From positions 29,330 to 93,329 of the forward strand of contig JAPXKQ010000003.1 of the NCBI GenBank assembly GCA_033809995.1: a stretch of 64,000 bases of DNA. Direction: 5' to 3'. Shown here one piece after another: positions 62,215 through 64,000 of the stretch. How positions within the stretch are numbered: position 1 is the first letter of the stretch; each line of letters begins with the position of its first letter. The stretch is from Paratissierella sp033809995 (lineage in GTDB: Bacteria > Bacillota > Clostridia > Tissierellales > Tissierellaceae). The position numbers were made by a program, and so were the translations under genes. The notes under the pieces are model-generated. The model did no database searches and had not been told where the DNA came from. It saw nothing but the letters and a program-made list of their open reading frames with translations.

Positions 62215-62995
62215 AGATATAATAAACGCAATGGACAGTTGGGCAAAAAGTGAACTCGTTGATTCTTGGGATAATACTGGTTTTCAAATAGGTCATGATG
62301 ATTTTAATGTAGAAAAAATACTTATTTCCCTAGATATAAATGAGGGTGTTTTAAACAAAGCTATTGAAGAAGACTACCAGATGATAATTACCCACCATCC
62401 TCTAATATTTAAACCTTTAAAAAGCTTAACAAATGAAACTTATAAGGAAAGACTTATATTAAAAGCAATACAACACAATATAGTCATTTACAATGCCCAT
62501 TCCAATTTAGATTTAGCCAAAGGTGGAGTAAATGATGTATTGGCCGATTTGCTTAAATTACAAAATCCTATATGTCTAAGTACATTCAAAATTGAAGATG
62601 GTGAGGTATATGGATACGGAAGAATAGGTGATATCGAAAAAACAAAAATAAAAGATTATTTAGATATTGTCAAATTCCAATTAGATGTTAAGAACTTAAA
62701 AGTGTATGGTGATATTGAGAAAAGTATTTCGAGGGTAGCTGTATGCGGTGGAAGTGGATCCGAATTTATATATGATGCTCATAAATTGGGTGCAGATATA
62801 TATATAACTGGAGATATAAAATATCATAATGCCGAGATGGGAATACAACTAGGGCTTGTCTTAGTAGATGCCGGACATTACCATACGGAGAAGGTAATAT
62901 TACCTATTATAAAGGAATACCTATATAATAAATTTAAAAATGATTTAAATATACAAGTTTATGAAGAATCGTCCGTCAATTGCCAATTATATTAA
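62204..62995 (+). CDS. Nif3-like dinuclear metal-centre protein
   Basis: The 263-residue protein (DUF34/NIF3 family, YqfO-like) has SWDNTGFQIGHDD, ITHHPLIFKPLKSL, YNAHSNLDLAKGGVNDVLA, CGGSGSEFI and the metal-binding HYHTE near the end. The function is unclear; a metal-dependent hydrolase or GTP cyclohydrolase-related role has been proposed for the family. TTG 62204 overlaps trmK by 11 bp. Confidence 0.92.
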   Translation: MKARDIINAMDSWAKSELVDSWDNTGFQIGHDDFNVEKILISLDINEGVLNKAIEEDYQMIITHHPLIFKPLKSLTNETYKERLILKAIQHNIVIYNAHSNLDLAKGGVNDVLADLLKLQNPICLSTFKIEDGEVYGYGRIGDIEKTKIKDYLDIVKFQLDVKNLKVYGDIEKSISRVAVCGGSGSEFIYDAHKLGADIYITGDIKYHNAEMGIQLGLVLVDAGHYHTEKVILPIIKEYLYNKFKNDLNIQVYEESSVNCQLY

Positions 62996-63010
62996 AATGG
63001 AGGGAATTAT

Positions 63011-63727
63011 ATGTCTCAACTTGAATTAATTTGGGAATTAGAAAATCATTATAATTTATTGGACAATCATATAGAGAATTTGGATATTTTAGATAGGAAT
63101 CTTAATCTGAAAAAGTTAGAAGAAGAATATAGTAAAAATGAACAAGGAATCCATACGCTAAAAGCAAAGATTAAAGAAAATAAGAAGGAATTAAATGAAG
63201 GTATTAGGTTTTTAAATATATGTGATTTTAAAGTTAAAGAGATAGACACAAACTTATATGATGGTAAAATTAATGATATCAAACAAATTAACTATTTGAT
63301 AAGCGAAAAAGATAAACTGAAAAGACAAATAGAGGACGTTGAGACAAAAGCATTGACATTAATGGAAGAAAATGACTATTTGGAAAAAGAATATTTATCT
63401 TCTTTAGATAAATTAGGCAGGATTACAAATGACATCAATGAAATAAAGAAATCGAATGATTTTATGAAAAAAGATTTAAAGAATAAGATTGAAAATGAAA
63501 AAGTTGAGATCAAAAGATGCGAGGATAAAATAGATAAGAATCTTTTAGATAGATATCAAATATTGAAAAAAAATAAAAAGAATGGTATAGTAAAAGTTAG
63601 AAATTATGTCTGTGGTGGTTGTAATATGATGGTATCAACACATATAAGAGAAAAACTTCAACAAAAAAAAGAGGTAGTTTTTTGTGAATATTGTAATAGG
63701 ATACTGTATTTTACAGAGGATGAATGA
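63011..63727 (+). CDS. Coiled-coil zinc-ribbon protein (DUF164/C4-type)
   Basis: The 238-residue protein is mostly long coiled coil (about 25-190) followed by a C4 zinc ribbon: YVCGGCNMMVS and VVFCEYCNRIL. This matches the family usually found after the nif3-like gene in Clostridia and other bacteria; its role is not settled. GGAGGG precedes ATG. Confidence 0.9.
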   Translation: MSQLELIWELENHYNLLDNHIENLDILDRNLNLKKLEEEYSKNEQGIHTLKAKIKENKKELNEGIRFLNICDFKVKEIDTNLYDGKINDIKQINYLISEKDKLKRQIEDVETKALTLMEENDYLEKEYLSSLDKLGRITNDINEIKKSNDFMKKDLKNKIENEKVEIKRCEDKIDKNLLDRYQILKKNKKNGIVKVRNYVCGGCNMMVSTHIREKLQQKKEVVFCEYCNRILYFTEDE

Positions 63728-63802
63728 TATCCTTCCAAATATTACTTTTGCATATGATTAAAATTTATGTTATAGTATATCTCATCTTTGACAGTTATAA
63801 CA

Positions 63803-63856
63803 AACAATAATCCTGAGGCTCAAGCATTTGCAATGAGTTCCAGGATTATCTTATTT
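63803..63856. terminator. Interrupted hairpin after the zinc-ribbon gene
   Basis: ATAATCCTG and CAGGATTAT form an outer stem, with an inner CTCA...TGAG stem. Neither side has a strong T-run. It lies between convergent genes and may be a bidirectional terminator. Confidence 0.45.
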
Positions 63857-63876
63857 CTAAAAATTGCGTAATGTTT

Positions 63877-64000
63877 TTACTTTTTTGTTACTTTAAAAAT
63901 ATTTTTCATCTTTTTTATAGATACTATTTGATAGTCTGTTCTAAAACCAAAAGCCTCGTGTAAATCGTCTGTTAAATCATCTCTAATATAGGTTGGAACA
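63877..64000 (-). CDS. C-terminal part of an unidentified protein (truncated by window)
   Basis: On the minus strand an open frame runs in from the right edge and ends at TAA (63877-63879). The 40 visible residues include VPTYIRDDLTDDLHEAFGFR and a basic end (KNIFKVTKK). Too little is seen to name a family. It converges on the zinc-ribbon gene. Confidence 0.5.
   Translation of the reverse strand, partial: VPTYIRDDLTDDLHEAFGFRTDYQIVSIKKMKNIFKVTKK

Overview
The window looks like the chromosome of a low-GC, spore-forming Gram-positive anaerobe of the Clostridia, plausibly Tissierellales-like (inference). The reasons are an AT-rich sequence, many TTG/GTG starts behind strong AGGAGG-type ribosome binding sites, sporulation genes (gpr, spoIIP, yqfC, yqfD), a Gram-positive hrcA-grpE-dnaK-dnaJ operon with a CIRCE operator, a glycyl T-box and a complete selenocysteine machinery. 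Nearly everything is on the + strand; the exceptions are dacF, an alanyl-tRNA editing gene, rpsT and a partial gene at the right edge.

Layout. 1-2.7 kb: the obg tail, a small Cys protein, yhbY, nadD, yqeK, rsfS and ridA. 2.8-4.9 kb: dacF on the minus strand and comEA. 4.87-10.09 kb: a selenium island of selD (itself carrying an in-frame UGA/Sec codon and a SECIS-like hairpin), selA, selB, a response regulator with a degenerate receiver, and tRNA-Sec. 10.3-11.9 kb: a cyclic-di-GMP-I riboswitch ahead of a secreted helical protein, followed by a cupin-HD-GYP protein.

11.9-20.6 kb is the accessory zone. It holds an S-layer-type polysaccharide deacetylase, relics of a conjugative element, a umuC/yolD mutagenic polymerase cassette that looks richer in GC, a frameshifted acetyltransferase, and a two-gene ATPase/TOPRIM-like module behind a 23-bp-arm palindrome. 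That module is the best candidate here for a little-described (defence-type) system. A NUDIX gene and stretches of decayed DNA follow. A degenerate copy of part of the tandem P-loop ATPase gene at 20.6 kb lies on the far side of the module, so homologous segments flank it.

20.6-63.7 kb is conserved backbone: the tandem P-loop ATPase, alaX, comEC, holA, rpsT, gpr, spoIIP, lepB, lepA, hemW, the heat-shock operon, prmA-rsmE-mtaB, hinT, rpsU, yqeY, an nfeD/floA membrane module, yqfC-yqfD-phoH-pgpH-ybeY-dgkA/PAP2, a DUF3048 lipoprotein, cdd, era, recO, T-box-glyQS, dgt, dnaG-rpoD, trmK, a Nif3 protein and a zinc-ribbon protein.

Regulation visible in the sequence: sigma-H type promoters ahead of comEA and dnaG-rpoD (and a weaker one before dgt), CIRCE before hrcA, the c-di-GMP riboswitch and the glyQS T-box. 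All assignments come from reading motifs; no database searches were run.
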